This document shows, piece after piece, positions 15,433 to 24,291 of a DNA stretch of 35,975 bases. The position numbers and the translations under genes were made by a program. This stretch comes from Phycisphaeraceae bacterium. GTDB lineage: Bacteria; Planctomycetota; Phycisphaerae; Phycisphaerales; Zrk34. The DNA lies in the NCBI GenBank assembly GCA_028277685.1, contig JANQFT010000082.1, positions 1 through 35,975 on the forward strand, given 5' to 3'. Each line of letters begins with the position of its first letter. The first letter of the stretch is position 1. Below the pieces are notes generated by a model. The model was not told where the DNA came from. It was given only the letters and a program-made list of their open reading frames with translations, and did no database searches.

Positions 15433-17142
15433 ATGACAACAAACAACTCGATGAAAGTCATCACCAATCAACTCGGGTTTCGTAATGCTCACCGGTTAAA
15501 ACACGTGCTTGTTTCAGACGTGCCGGAAGCGCGATCGATCTTTGGTGACGCCCTGTTCTGTGTCATCGAGCAAAACGGGTTCTCGAAGTATGTCCAGAAT
15601 TCACCTGAACAGGCGCAATATACATATCGCGCCTCGCTGAAACCTGTGCGAACGGATTTTGGCAACTGGCTGGTGGGTGATCTGTCTCATCTGACGAATG
15701 ACGGTATCTACCAGGCGATGTGCGGCAACATCCTGGGGCCGAGCTTTGCGATCCGTGATAATGTCTGGTGCCGCGTCCTGCCAAACTGTTTACGCTACTT
15801 CCAGATACAGAGTTGCGGCCGGAATGTGCCGGGCTGGCATGAGGCGTGTCATCTCGATGATGCGTATCTGACTGAAGACGACCTGTACATCGACGCGCTC
15901 GGAGGTTGGCATGACGGTGGCGATTTTCGTAAGTGGGCGACGTCAACTTCATTGATCGCAATCTCGCTGTTGGTCGCGCATCGACTGTGGGGCGGACGCG
16001 AATCACAGCTGGGTGTGGAAGAAGGTGTTTTTCTTACCGAGGCGCTTCAGGGAGTGCAGTACTTTCTAGGGATTCAGGACAAACAAACGGGCGCGCTTTA
16101 CCAGAATATTGGTGGCGGTGACCACGTACCGCATGATAATCATGCTTGTCGCTACACCGATAACATTCGACAAAGCGGCGATGAGCGGCGCGTATGGCCC
16201 GGCTGGGCTCAGCCGGCGGCGAAGTTCACTACTTTATTCGCGCTTTATGCCAACGCACTTCAAAAAACAGACGCCGAGCTTGCTGCGCGATGCTATGCCG
16301 CAGCACGCGACTCTTTGCGCTTTGATCAGACAACCAACGACCACAGCGCAGATCACCTTCAATGGCGTGCATGGAGCCTGCTGGAGTTGTGGCGTTACTC
16401 CGGCGACGAAGCGGACAAAGAAGCAGCAATCGCTGCGTTGAATGAACTACTAACGTTGCAGGTCATCGATTATCTCGGAGGGCAACGCATAACACGTGGT
16501 TTCTTCCGCGCGACCGGTGATCAGAATGTCTACCACCGCAAACACATTGGTGCCAGTTATCCAATCTATGTTGCCGCCGAGTTCATCGAAGCGTTTCCCG
16601 ACCATGCAGACACAGGCCATTGGCGTGATGCCGTGGCAATGTGGGTCGATGACTATGCCTTGGTGTTCGCGCAACGTAACCCGTTCGGTCTTTTGCCATA
16701 CGGCTTGTATGCCCAGCCATCTCTGGACCACCCGCACTGCCACTACCGTCCGCTTGGTGACGAACTTTTCTTCCGATACTTCCTCGCAGACAACAAGTTT
16801 GGAAGCAATGCGCGCTGCAGCCTCGATGCTGTTGCGTTTGCGGCGGCGGCGCGCGTACTTAACCGACCTGAGCTGCTCAGTCACGGCTACCGCCTGCTTG
16901 AATGGACGTTAGGTCATAACCCCTTCCAACTCTCAACCATGACGGGTGTGGGTGTGGTGCAACCGTGTGCGCTGAGTTTTCAGATGGGCAACATTCCCGG
17001 CGGCGTGACGATGGGAATTTCAGGTGATCAAGAAGACCAGCCCTGGTACCCACAAACATGGGCGTGCAAGGATGAATACTACGGTTACCAGACCAGCCAT
17101 TTTCTCTGGGGACTGCTTGCGTTGCAGGCGTGTGATATGTGA
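15433..17142 (+). CDS. Glycoside hydrolase family 9 enzyme, no signal peptide
   Basis: 569 residues. Residues 8-95 match the Ig-like N-terminal domain that precedes GH9 catalytic domains (VITNQLGFRNAHR). The catalytic alpha-barrel has GGWHDGGDFRKW (157-168) with the catalytic Asp pair 161/164, and the C-terminal LGHNPFQLSTMTGVG segment. The proton donor is probably Glu548 in CKDEYYGY, a shortened version of the usual family signature. GH9 members are inverting enzymes, mostly endo-glucanases but also exo-acting cellobiose- or chitooligosaccharide-releasing enzymes. There is no signal peptide, so it likely trims imported oligosaccharides in the cytoplasm. GAGG lies only four bases before ATG 15433; ATG 15451 is an alternative. 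First gene of the uptake operon. Confidence 0.85.
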   Translation: MTTNNSMKVITNQLGFRNAHRLKHVLVSDVPEARSIFGDALFCVIEQNGFSKYVQNSPEQAQYTYRASLKPVRTDFGNWLVGDLSHLTNDGIYQAMCGNILGPSFAIRDNVWCRVLPNCLRYFQIQSCGRNVPGWHEACHLDDAYLTEDDLYIDALGGWHDGGDFRKWATSTSLIAISLLVAHRLWGGRESQLGVEEGVFLTEALQGVQYFLGIQDKQTGALYQNIGGGDHVPHDNHACRYTDNIRQSGDERRVWPGWAQPAAKFTTLFALYANALQKTDAELAARCYAAARDSLRFDQTTNDHSADHLQWRAWSLLELWRYSGDEADKEAAIAALNELLTLQVIDYLGGQRITRGFFRATGDQNVYHRKHIGASYPIYVAAEFIEAFPDHADTGHWRDAVAMWVDDYALVFAQRNPFGLLPYGLYAQPSLDHPHCHYRPLGDELFFRYFLADNKFGSNARCSLDAVAFAAAARVLNRPELLSHGYRLLEWTLGHNPFQLSTMTGVGVVQPCALSFQMGNIPGGVTMGISGDQEDQPWYPQTWACKDEYYGYQTSHFLWGLLALQACDM

Positions 17143-17177
17143 ACGGCATAATGCACGACCCCATGCAAGTATGCCGT
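17143..17177 (+). promoter_or_regulatory. Intercistronic hairpin between GH9 and DUF6067-like gene
   Basis: ACGGCATA (17143-17150), directly after the GH9 stop, pairs perfectly with TATGCCGT (17170-17177). Inside, TGCA pairs with TGCA (17152-17155 and 17164-17167) across an eight-base loop. The next gene's Shine-Dalgarno AGGGAGGGA starts immediately after. Without a T-run it is more likely an RNA processing or stability element that sets the ratio of the two products than a terminator. Confidence 0.5.
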
Positions 17178-17193
17178 AGGGAGGGACAGAACA

Positions 17194-20100
17194 TTGCCTG
17201 CATCTGATCTGCCCCGTACGCCCGATCTGATTTGGCCTTACGCCTTCGAAGACCATTACTGCTTGCCAGTCATGAGCGCGGCTCCAGCGAGGGATGGCCA
17301 TGTTCATCCTGAACAATGGGCCGATGCAATCTGTATCGACGGGTTGACGTATGAACATGGCCAACTGCAGCCCCGCCGATGCTTTGCATATATCGGTGCC
17401 ACGGAACACAGTCTCCACTTTGCCATTGTCAGTGAACTGCCACCCAACGATGAGCCACTGATCACGCAGGTGACCAAGCCAAGTAATCGATTGGCGTTTG
17501 ATGACTCGATAGAAATATGGATCGATCCGGCACCAGACGATGCTCAAGGTGTCACTTATCAAATGCTGGCAAACGCCGTTGGCGTAGCGACCTACCAAAC
17601 TCATGTCTGGGGAGGCATACCCAACACACCTTACTATGGATGGAAAGGTGATTACGCGGTGGCCAACGGGCTACACGATGGCTTCTGGCATGCCCAAGTA
17701 ACTGTTCCACTGGAAGCTGTTGATCCAGAACGTGACGTTACCAACGGGGTGTGGTCGTTCAATCTGTGTCGCAATTGGAAACAACCGTGGGCATTTTCGT
17801 GTCTGGGTTCCAGGCAATATGAACCTCGTCCATCCTTGCGCTTTCAATTCAGTCGTAACGAGGCATTGGCCGTTCATCTGACGCATCGTACCGATCCATT
17901 TTCGCGTCGAGTTGCAGCGGAAATGAGCTTACACAACCCCGGACAGGATGCGGTGGACACCAGGGCGCAGTTCTACCTTCGGCGAGATCGCATGCCGGAG
18001 GTCACGGTATCAAAAACAGTGACTGTCGCGCCTGGCTCGACGAAAGTCGTCTCACTGGAGGATGAAGATCACGTAAGTGAAGGCTTCGAACTTTTTGCTG
18101 TGGCATGCGGCAACAACGGCGCGCCACCATACTTCACACGTTTCGCACGTTGGCGTCCATTGTCTGAACCACGCTGGAATACGACAAAGCAAACGAAGCC
18201 ACCGCTCGACTTCCAATTTGCCTACTACCCGACACGCGGCGTGTTGCGCATCGCACCGAACATCACCGGGCTGGATGAGCAGGCCGTGATCCACTCGCTG
18301 ACGTTCAGTATTCGACGTATTGACGATCATGAAGTGATTGCTACAGCCCGAGTTTCTGAGCAACAACTTCAGGATACGAACTACCGATGCGAACTCTCCC
18401 TCCCCCCTCTGAACGGTGAATACGAAGTTGTGGCTGAGGCAACCGGGCGCGATGTCCCCACATTGCCGATCGCCAAGTCATTTGTTCGGCGTGTCTACGA
18501 ATGGGAGGGCAATACATTCGGCAAGGGACGTAAGGTCTACAAGCCTTTCGAAACTGTTCAGGTGGATGGGAACCGCGTTGGGCTTGTGCTTCGTGACTAC
18601 GACATGAATGGCCTCGGTCTGCTCGACCAGGTGTGGGCATGGGATGTGGAGCGCATAAGTCGTAAGCCAATCCTGGCTGCCCCAATGCGCTACCGGGCAA
18701 TGGTGGATGGGCAGGATGTGTTGCTCGAACCCTCCGCGTCCAGGATTCATGAAGCCGCTGATGATCGTGCTGTGATCATAAATGAATTTTGTTTCGAGCA
18801 TCATCGTTTTCAGGCAACATCAACGATTGAATATGACGGCATGGTTCGCGTAGACTTGCAGTTACCGGAGGAAGGCATTCAGGCCCTGCAATCTCTCGAT
18901 CTGGAAATCCCACTCAGTGATGACGGCTGCGATCTCATGCATGCCATGATTGATGGCATTCGCTATCCGATCCTCACCGACAAAGTGCCGCGCGGGTGGG
19001 GTGTGGTTTGGGACGCAACCAAACTCGAGAACGTTGAGTGCCCGGCCAACTTCTGCACATACATCTGGCTGGGCGATGCGAATCGCGGATTGGCCTGGTT
19101 CGCGGAAAACGATCATGGATGGGCATGGGATCCTGCAACGCCAAACATCGAACTTGAAAGACAAAGCGACGCGCTCGTACTGCGCGTGCACCTTGTGAAT
19201 CAAGCATTTACTCCACATCAACCGCGAAAGATTACCTTTGGCATCCAGGCCTCACCAGTCAAGCCGCGATTGGGCGAATGGCGTCATCGTTATTTCACTG
19301 ATCGGTACCAGATCATCGGCACCGATATCAAGTGGTTTGCCTTAGGCTGCTGCGGTTCGGTCTACCCGGCACACAAAGATATGCGTCTCTGGGAAGCGAT
19401 TCTCCAGGCGAACGAATGCGCATTCACCGATACGCAATGCGATCAGATTCTTCACCAGGCAAGACCTTATTTCGAACCCTACGGTCGACGTACCATGGAA
19501 CAACTCGAAGCTTCCGCGCCCATCAGCCTGCGCCAAAGCGAAGGGCGTAAGCTCATATTTTACTACGATCGCAGCTCATCGCCTTGTATCGAGGAATTTC
19601 AAACGTTCGTTGACGAGTGGGGACTTGGCGAATTTTCGGATCGACGTGGTGTGGACGCGCGGCATGAAGTGAAAATCGTACCGACAGAAAGCTACTGCGA
19701 CTTTGCCATGTGGTGGTACCGCAAGAGCTTCGAGTTGGCGGGAAATCAAGGCATCTACGTTGATAACAACTACTTCGTTGCCTGCGCCAATCCTGTGATG
19801 ACCGACGCCTACACCCGGCCAGATGGAACCGTTGTGCCATCGACCGGTATCTGGCAGTTACGCGAATTGGCCAAGCGGCAGTTCGTGTTGATGAACGAGT
19901 TGGGCCTGTTCCCTTTTACCATGGCCCATATGACCACCACCCTTATTCTTCCCATTCTTTCTTTTTACACCGCTCAATACGATTGGGAGCACAAGTTTTC
20001 CGAAGGCGATGTTCACGCCCGTCATGATCAGGCATACCTGTTGGCGCTGAGCAATGGCGATCAGCTTGGCGCTTGGCCGATTGTGCTGCACGAGCAGCAA

Positions 20101-20607
20101 CATCTTGTGGGTGATCTCTGGACGAGCAGGACGTGGATGGGCGTATGTCTGGTGCACGAGTTGATCATCGATCCCTATGTTTGGGACCAGTACATCCCGC
20201 CGGCGAATCCAGTATTTGAAACGTTCCGCCAACCGATTCTTGAGCTGGTGCAACATGATGACGTGGAAGTCTATCGCTACTGGGACGAGCGCGATCAACC
20301 CGTAACTGCGAATGATGCTGATCTTCCAACCATTGTATTTGTGCGGCGAGGTATCGAAGCGATTTGGGTAACAACCAATAACGCGCCTGAACCGAAATCA
20401 CCACAGGTGCATATGGACCTGAAAGCCATGGGGTTCGCTGGTGCCTGCCGTTTGGTCAATATCGAAACAGGCGATCAACAGGTGATCACTGGACAACCGC
20501 TGTCGCTGGAACTCGCATCTCACGATCTTCGTGCCTTTCGCCTCTTGCCAATCTCACGTGAAACGTCAGCGCAACGCGACCAACGCATGGGAACACAACA
20601 GCCATGA
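17194..20607 (+). CDS. Large CBM9-like/DUF6067-like glycosidase-type protein, cytoplasmic form
   Basis: 1137 residues, no signal peptide. Residues about 25-230 resemble a CBM9/DOMON-type sugar-binding sandwich (DDSIEIWIDP, FNLCRNWKQPW). A middle beta region is followed by NFCTYIWLGDANRGLAWFAE, the hallmark of the DUF6067 (GH123 N-terminal-like) group. The C-terminal half looks like a TIM-barrel with GIYVDNNYF (Asp857), the expected position of a catalytic carboxylate. It is a clear paralogue of the exported 1130-residue protein at 27570. The TTG start at 17194 is fixed by AGGGAGGGA eight bases upstream and the lack of a later good start. Its stop overlaps the binding-protein start as ATGA. 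Likely acts on an imported oligosaccharide; linkage unknown. Confidence 0.75.
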   Translation: MPASDLPRTPDLIWPYAFEDHYCLPVMSAAPARDGHVHPEQWADAICIDGLTYEHGQLQPRRCFAYIGATEHSLHFAIVSELPPNDEPLITQVTKPSNRLAFDDSIEIWIDPAPDDAQGVTYQMLANAVGVATYQTHVWGGIPNTPYYGWKGDYAVANGLHDGFWHAQVTVPLEAVDPERDVTNGVWSFNLCRNWKQPWAFSCLGSRQYEPRPSLRFQFSRNEALAVHLTHRTDPFSRRVAAEMSLHNPGQDAVDTRAQFYLRRDRMPEVTVSKTVTVAPGSTKVVSLEDEDHVSEGFELFAVACGNNGAPPYFTRFARWRPLSEPRWNTTKQTKPPLDFQFAYYPTRGVLRIAPNITGLDEQAVIHSLTFSIRRIDDHEVIATARVSEQQLQDTNYRCELSLPPLNGEYEVVAEATGRDVPTLPIAKSFVRRVYEWEGNTFGKGRKVYKPFETVQVDGNRVGLVLRDYDMNGLGLLDQVWAWDVERISRKPILAAPMRYRAMVDGQDVLLEPSASRIHEAADDRAVIINEFCFEHHRFQATSTIEYDGMVRVDLQLPEEGIQALQSLDLEIPLSDDGCDLMHAMIDGIRYPILTDKVPRGWGVVWDATKLENVECPANFCTYIWLGDANRGLAWFAENDHGWAWDPATPNIELERQSDALVLRVHLVNQAFTPHQPRKITFGIQASPVKPRLGEWRHRYFTDRYQIIGTDIKWFALGCCGSVYPAHKDMRLWEAILQANECAFTDTQCDQILHQARPYFEPYGRRTMEQLEASAPISLRQSEGRKLIFYYDRSSSPCIEEFQTFVDEWGLGEFSDRRGVDARHEVKIVPTESYCDFAMWWYRKSFELAGNQGIYVDNNYFVACANPVMTDAYTRPDGTVVPSTGIWQLRELAKRQFVLMNELGLFPFTMAHMTTTLILPILSFYTAQYDWEHKFSEGDVHARHDQAYLLALSNGDQLGAWPIVLHEQQHLVGDLWTSRTWMGVCLVHELIIDPYVWDQYIPPANPVFETFRQPILELVQHDDVEVYRYWDERDQPVTANDADLPTIVFVRRGIEAIWVTTNNAPEPKSPQVHMDLKAMGFAGACRLVNIETGDQQVITGQPLSLELASHDLRAFRLLPISRETSAQRDQRMGTQQP

Positions 20608-22328
20608 CACGTCAGCGCCGAATGGCGGCATCAATGGTGCTTCTACTCATACTGGCATTAACGCTGTTTACGATCTTCCCCAATGGTTCCGCCGAGAACG
20701 TTAAGCATGTTGAGGTTGATTGGTCGACTGTTCAAGACGATCCGACCGTTCATCTGACCATCACATGGTTGGGGGTACCGGGCTTTCCGAATGCAGAAGA
20801 AGGTGGTTTTGTTGAGCGCGTGTTGGAAGAGCGATTCAACATTGATATCAAACCGATCTTCCTCGACCAACATGCTTACGCAATCAAGAAACCACTGATG
20901 TTGAGCGGCGGGATCGTACCTGATGTGATCTATGAAGCCGATCCGGTCGCTGTACAGAAAGATGCGCGGCATGGCTTCCTGCTCGAGATTCCTCATTCGG
21001 TCATTCTCCAGCACGCACCGGACCTGGTGAATTTGATCAACGAAGTAGCTCCTGAGACGTGGCTTTACCCTTACTGTCTGGACGAAGACACCAGCCTGGG
21101 ACGCAACATGGGCGTGCCGAATGTTTGGGTCGATGGTGTCTATCCGCCCGCGCCGGTTTGGCGAAGCGATTGGCTGCGCACCGTTGGCTTCGATACCCCT
21201 CCACATACGCTGGACCAGATGGAACAAGCGTTTCGACTGTTCCGCCAACACAACTTGAGTCAATTGCCTGATGGCATTGGCGGATACGGCATGACCGCCA
21301 ATATGCATACCTGGTGGTCTTTCTGTAGCGAAGTTTTCGGTGCATATGGCATCACACCTTTCGATTGGATGTATCGCGATGGGCGTGTGATCTGGGGTGG
21401 CGTTCAGCAGGACGCGAAGGAGGCGCTCAAGCTTTTGCAGCGATGGTATGCCGAGCAATTGATTCATCCGGATTTTCTCAGTGATCGGCGATCCGATGTG
21501 CGGCGCAAGTTCCTCAACGGTCGCATCGGGTATGTCAACTGGTATGGAAGCTGGGGAAACATGCGCCTCGATGTTCCGACATCATTAGCTCGGCAAGTCC
21601 AAACTTTATCGCCAGGCGCGGCGTTGGTTGTTGGCCCTCACCCGACCGGGCCGCATGGCCATCGCGGCATGCGTGTTTGGGGAGGAGGAGGAAACATCAT
21701 GGCTTTCGGGATCACCTGTCGGCAGGACCCGCGCAAGGTACTCCGCGTACTACGGCTCTGGAATGAAGTGGTTAAGGATAAGCAACTTTCAATTCTGTGC
21801 GGCATCGGCAAACGCGGTATGCATTGGGACTACCAGAGTCCGCGCGTTGACCCCCAGACCGGCACCACCATGCGCGATCCCACCACCGGAAGTGTGATCA
21901 TGGACGCCACCAGCGGTGTAACGTTCATCGGCCCATGGGCTAGCCCGAGTTACCGCAAACGTCATTTAACGGGATACTGTTTTACCCCCAACCTGAAACG
22001 CCCTGAACACGTTCGATCCCTGCGCTCGGCCGAGCACAATGCCTTCATGGATCGGTACCGTCATCCAAAATGGGGAAGGCCCGATTACTTCTTGAAACCA
22101 GATGTGGTGCCTTCTGCGGATCGTTATCTATTACATCTGCGCATGCTCCAGCAGCGCGTCTATGCCGACATCATTGCTGGTCGTCAGGAGATGAAGGCCT
22201 TCGACCAATTCGTGGAAGACTGGCACACGCAGGGCGGCTCTGTGCTTACCGCAGAAGCGAATGAATTGCGTGAACAAATGCATCAGATTTGGCAGAAGGT
22301 TGGTGTGCAAAGAGGGAACGCTGAGTGA
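20604..22328 (+). CDS. ABC transporter extracellular solute-binding protein, LplA/YtcQ-like
   Basis: 574 residues with a signal peptide (MVLLLILALTLFTIF, cleavage near GSA) and no lipobox cysteine, so probably periplasmic and soluble. Mature residues begin the family 1 binding fold (VHLTITWLGVPG), include DVIYEADP and a long C-terminal lobe with WKxxGxxxY-type elements (FLNGRIGYVNWYGSWG). The size and pattern match LplA/YtcQ-type binding proteins for oligosaccharides, in particular those of pectin or uronide breakdown products. It overlaps the upstream enzyme by four bases and the first permease by four bases, so import and breakdown are produced together. The ligand is not predicted. Confidence 0.85.
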   Translation: MTRQRRMAASMVLLLILALTLFTIFPNGSAENVKHVEVDWSTVQDDPTVHLTITWLGVPGFPNAEEGGFVERVLEERFNIDIKPIFLDQHAYAIKKPLMLSGGIVPDVIYEADPVAVQKDARHGFLLEIPHSVILQHAPDLVNLINEVAPETWLYPYCLDEDTSLGRNMGVPNVWVDGVYPPAPVWRSDWLRTVGFDTPPHTLDQMEQAFRLFRQHNLSQLPDGIGGYGMTANMHTWWSFCSEVFGAYGITPFDWMYRDGRVIWGGVQQDAKEALKLLQRWYAEQLIHPDFLSDRRSDVRRKFLNGRIGYVNWYGSWGNMRLDVPTSLARQVQTLSPGAALVVGPHPTGPHGHRGMRVWGGGGNIMAFGITCRQDPRKVLRVLRLWNEVVKDKQLSILCGIGKRGMHWDYQSPRVDPQTGTTMRDPTTGSVIMDATSGVTFIGPWASPSYRKRHLTGYCFTPNLKRPEHVRSLRSAEHNAFMDRYRHPKWGRPDYFLKPDVVPSADRYLLHLRMLQQRVYADIIAGRQEMKAFDQFVEDWHTQGGSVLTAEANELREQMHQIWQKVGVQRGNAE

Positions 22329-23260
22329 AGCCGCGCGATTCCGCCATCCCGGCCCGGCCAGCTTCCCGGCGTGTCTGGGCACGACATCGATCGTTGTTAT
22401 TCATGTGCGTGCCGGCAATCGCCTACTTCGTGATTTTTCACTACATCCCCATGTACGGACTTGTCATTGCGTTCAAAGACTTCCGTGTTTCCGAAGGCGT
22501 CATGGGCAGCGACTGGAACGGCCTGGAGAATTTCCGGCGCCTGTTCACCGGGCCTTCGTTCCTTCAGGCGCTGCGAAACACCGTCGTGATCAGTTTCCTG
22601 CGGTTGATCGTCGGCTTCTTCGCTCCTGTCGTGCTTGCACTGTTGCTGAACGAAATGCGCATCGCCTGGTTCAGGCGTGGCGTTCAGACCCTGACATACC
22701 TGCCCTACTTTTTCTCCTGGGTCATCCTTGGGGGTATTTTTCGCATGTTGCTTGCGAGCGACGGCCCGATCAACGTGCTGATCGTCTCACTTGGTATGGA
22801 ACCCATACCGTTCTTAACGCACCCCGGCTGGTTCATCCTCGTCATCATCATCAGTGGGATTTGGCAAAGTGTGGGATGGGGAGCCGTGATCTACCTCGCT
22901 GCTTTATCCTCGATTCCGCAGCATCTCTATGAAGCCGCGACGGTGGATGGTGCGGGGCGTTGGAAGCAGACATTACACATCACGCTGCCGGCGCTTGTAC
23001 CCACCATGGCTGTTCTGTTCATTCTGAGTCTTGGGCATGTGCTCAACGCTGGATTCGATCAAATTTACAACCTCTATGGACCGGCGGTTTTCAGCACATC
23101 CGACATTCTGGACACATACATGCTCCGCCAACTTCAAGCGATGGACTTCGCCGAGGGAACAGCCACAGGTCTTTTCAAGTCCGTAATTGGAATGGTGCTG
23201 ATCGTGGCGGTGAACACCATGGCTAATCGGATGAGTGACGGGGAACACGGACTATTCTGA
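22325..23260 (+). CDS. ABC transporter permease, LplB-like
   Basis: 311 residues with six likely membrane helices. The EAA loop that contacts the ATPase is YEAATVDGAGRWKQTLHITLP near residue 205. The region YIPMYGLVIAFKDF and YLPYFFSWVILGG are typical of LplB-type permeases. The start is GTG 22325 overlapping the previous stop as GTGA, with GAGGGAA upstream. It should form a heterodimer channel with the permease encoded next, 16 bases downstream. Confidence 0.9.
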   Translation: MKPRDSAIPARPASRRVWARHRSLLFMCVPAIAYFVIFHYIPMYGLVIAFKDFRVSEGVMGSDWNGLENFRRLFTGPSFLQALRNTVVISFLRLIVGFFAPVVLALLLNEMRIAWFRRGVQTLTYLPYFFSWVILGGIFRMLLASDGPINVLIVSLGMEPIPFLTHPGWFILVIIISGIWQSVGWGAVIYLAALSSIPQHLYEAATVDGAGRWKQTLHITLPALVPTMAVLFILSLGHVLNAGFDQIYNLYGPAVFSTSDILDTYMLRQLQAMDFAEGTATGLFKSVIGMVLIVAVNTMANRMSDGEHGLF

Positions 23261-23276
23261 GAAGGATCTTCACACC

Positions 23277-24257
23277 ATGCCACGCTCACGGGGCGAAAAA
23301 CTATTCGGTTTGGTGAACGGCGTACTACTGACTGTTCTCGCAGTCGTCACGGCATATCCGTTTCTCTATACCGTCTCCATCTCCCTAAGTTCCGCGGCAG
23401 AAGCGGAGCGATCCGGGTTCCACATCGTGCCTGGTAATTCGTCGCTGCTTTGGGAGGCGTTTCGAGAAACCTTTAGTGAGAATGATGATCCGAATGAGCC
23501 GCACCGAACCGCGTGCGACTACCTCACGGAGTATGGTGATGGTTTATCGCTTGTGTCGTATCGCAAGGTACTCAGTGATCCGGACATCCGAACTGGATAT
23601 CTCAACAGCATCGGGCGCACGGTGCTGGGCACATTGGCCACACTGTTCATGACGTGCCTGATTGCTTATCCGCTCAGTAGGCGATGCATGCCCTGGCGCC
23701 GGTCAGTGATGTGGCTGTTGTTATTCACCATGATCTTTTCAGGTGGTCTGATTCCAACCTACATCCTGATCAGCCGAATCGGGTTAATCGACCGTTTTAT
23801 GGTTTACATTCTGCCAGGACTGCTGAGTGGATTCAGTGTGATCGTCGTGAAGAACTTTTTTCAGGCCGTGCCCGAAAGCCTCGGGGAAGCGGCTCGAATG
23901 GATGGAGCCAGCGAATGGGCGATCCTATGGCGCATCTATGTTCCTCTGTCCAAACCGGTGCTGGCCACGGTTGCGCTATGGACGGCGGTGGCGCACTGGA
24001 ACGCGTGGTTCGATGCGATGCTTTACGTCCACGACCGCAAACTCCAAGTTCTCCAGTCGGTTCTTCGTCGCATCGTGATTGAGGGGAACACCGAATTGGT
24101 GGAAAAAGGATTGGTGCAGGCTGATCAATTTGCCTCGACACCTGAGACCATCAAAGCAGCAACCGTCGTGATCACGATTTTACCGATTTTGCTTGTATGC
24201 CCGTTTGTGCAGCGATTCTTTGTCAAAGGCATCATGCTCGGATCGGTGAAAGAGTAG
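23277..24257 (+). CDS. ABC transporter permease, YtcP/LplC-like
   Basis: 326 residues. The pattern SLSSAAEAERSG, GYLNSIGRTVLGTL, FTMIFSGGLIPTYILISRIG, EAARMDGASEWAILWRIYVP (EAA loop) and HWNAWFDAMLYV is that of YtcP-type permeases. Between the first helix and the SYRKVL segment there is an extra stretch of roughly 30 residues (around 55-85, acidic) compared with the usual layout. ATG 23277 follows AAGGA by ten bases; a GTG at 23235 inside the previous gene is not needed. No ATP-binding subunit follows, so the importer must use one encoded elsewhere, as MsmX serves several importers in Bacillus. Confidence 0.88.
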   Translation: MPRSRGEKLFGLVNGVLLTVLAVVTAYPFLYTVSISLSSAAEAERSGFHIVPGNSSLLWEAFRETFSENDDPNEPHRTACDYLTEYGDGLSLVSYRKVLSDPDIRTGYLNSIGRTVLGTLATLFMTCLIAYPLSRRCMPWRRSVMWLLLFTMIFSGGLIPTYILISRIGLIDRFMVYILPGLLSGFSVIVVKNFFQAVPESLGEAARMDGASEWAILWRIYVPLSKPVLATVALWTAVAHWNAWFDAMLYVHDRKLQVLQSVLRRIVIEGNTELVEKGLVQADQFASTPETIKAATVVITILPILLVCPFVQRFFVKGIMLGSVKE

Positions 24258-24268
24258 AGCACGGTTGC

Positions 24269-24282
24269 GCGTAGCAATACGC
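24269..24282. terminator. Small hairpin between convergent genes
   Basis: GCGTA, GCAA loop, TACGC lies in the 34-base gap between the permease stop and the stop of the minus-strand glycosidase-like gene. The stem is only five pairs and has no T-run; it is the only structure in the gap and may serve both directions. Confidence 0.25.
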
Positions 24283-24291
24283 TGGCGTCAC

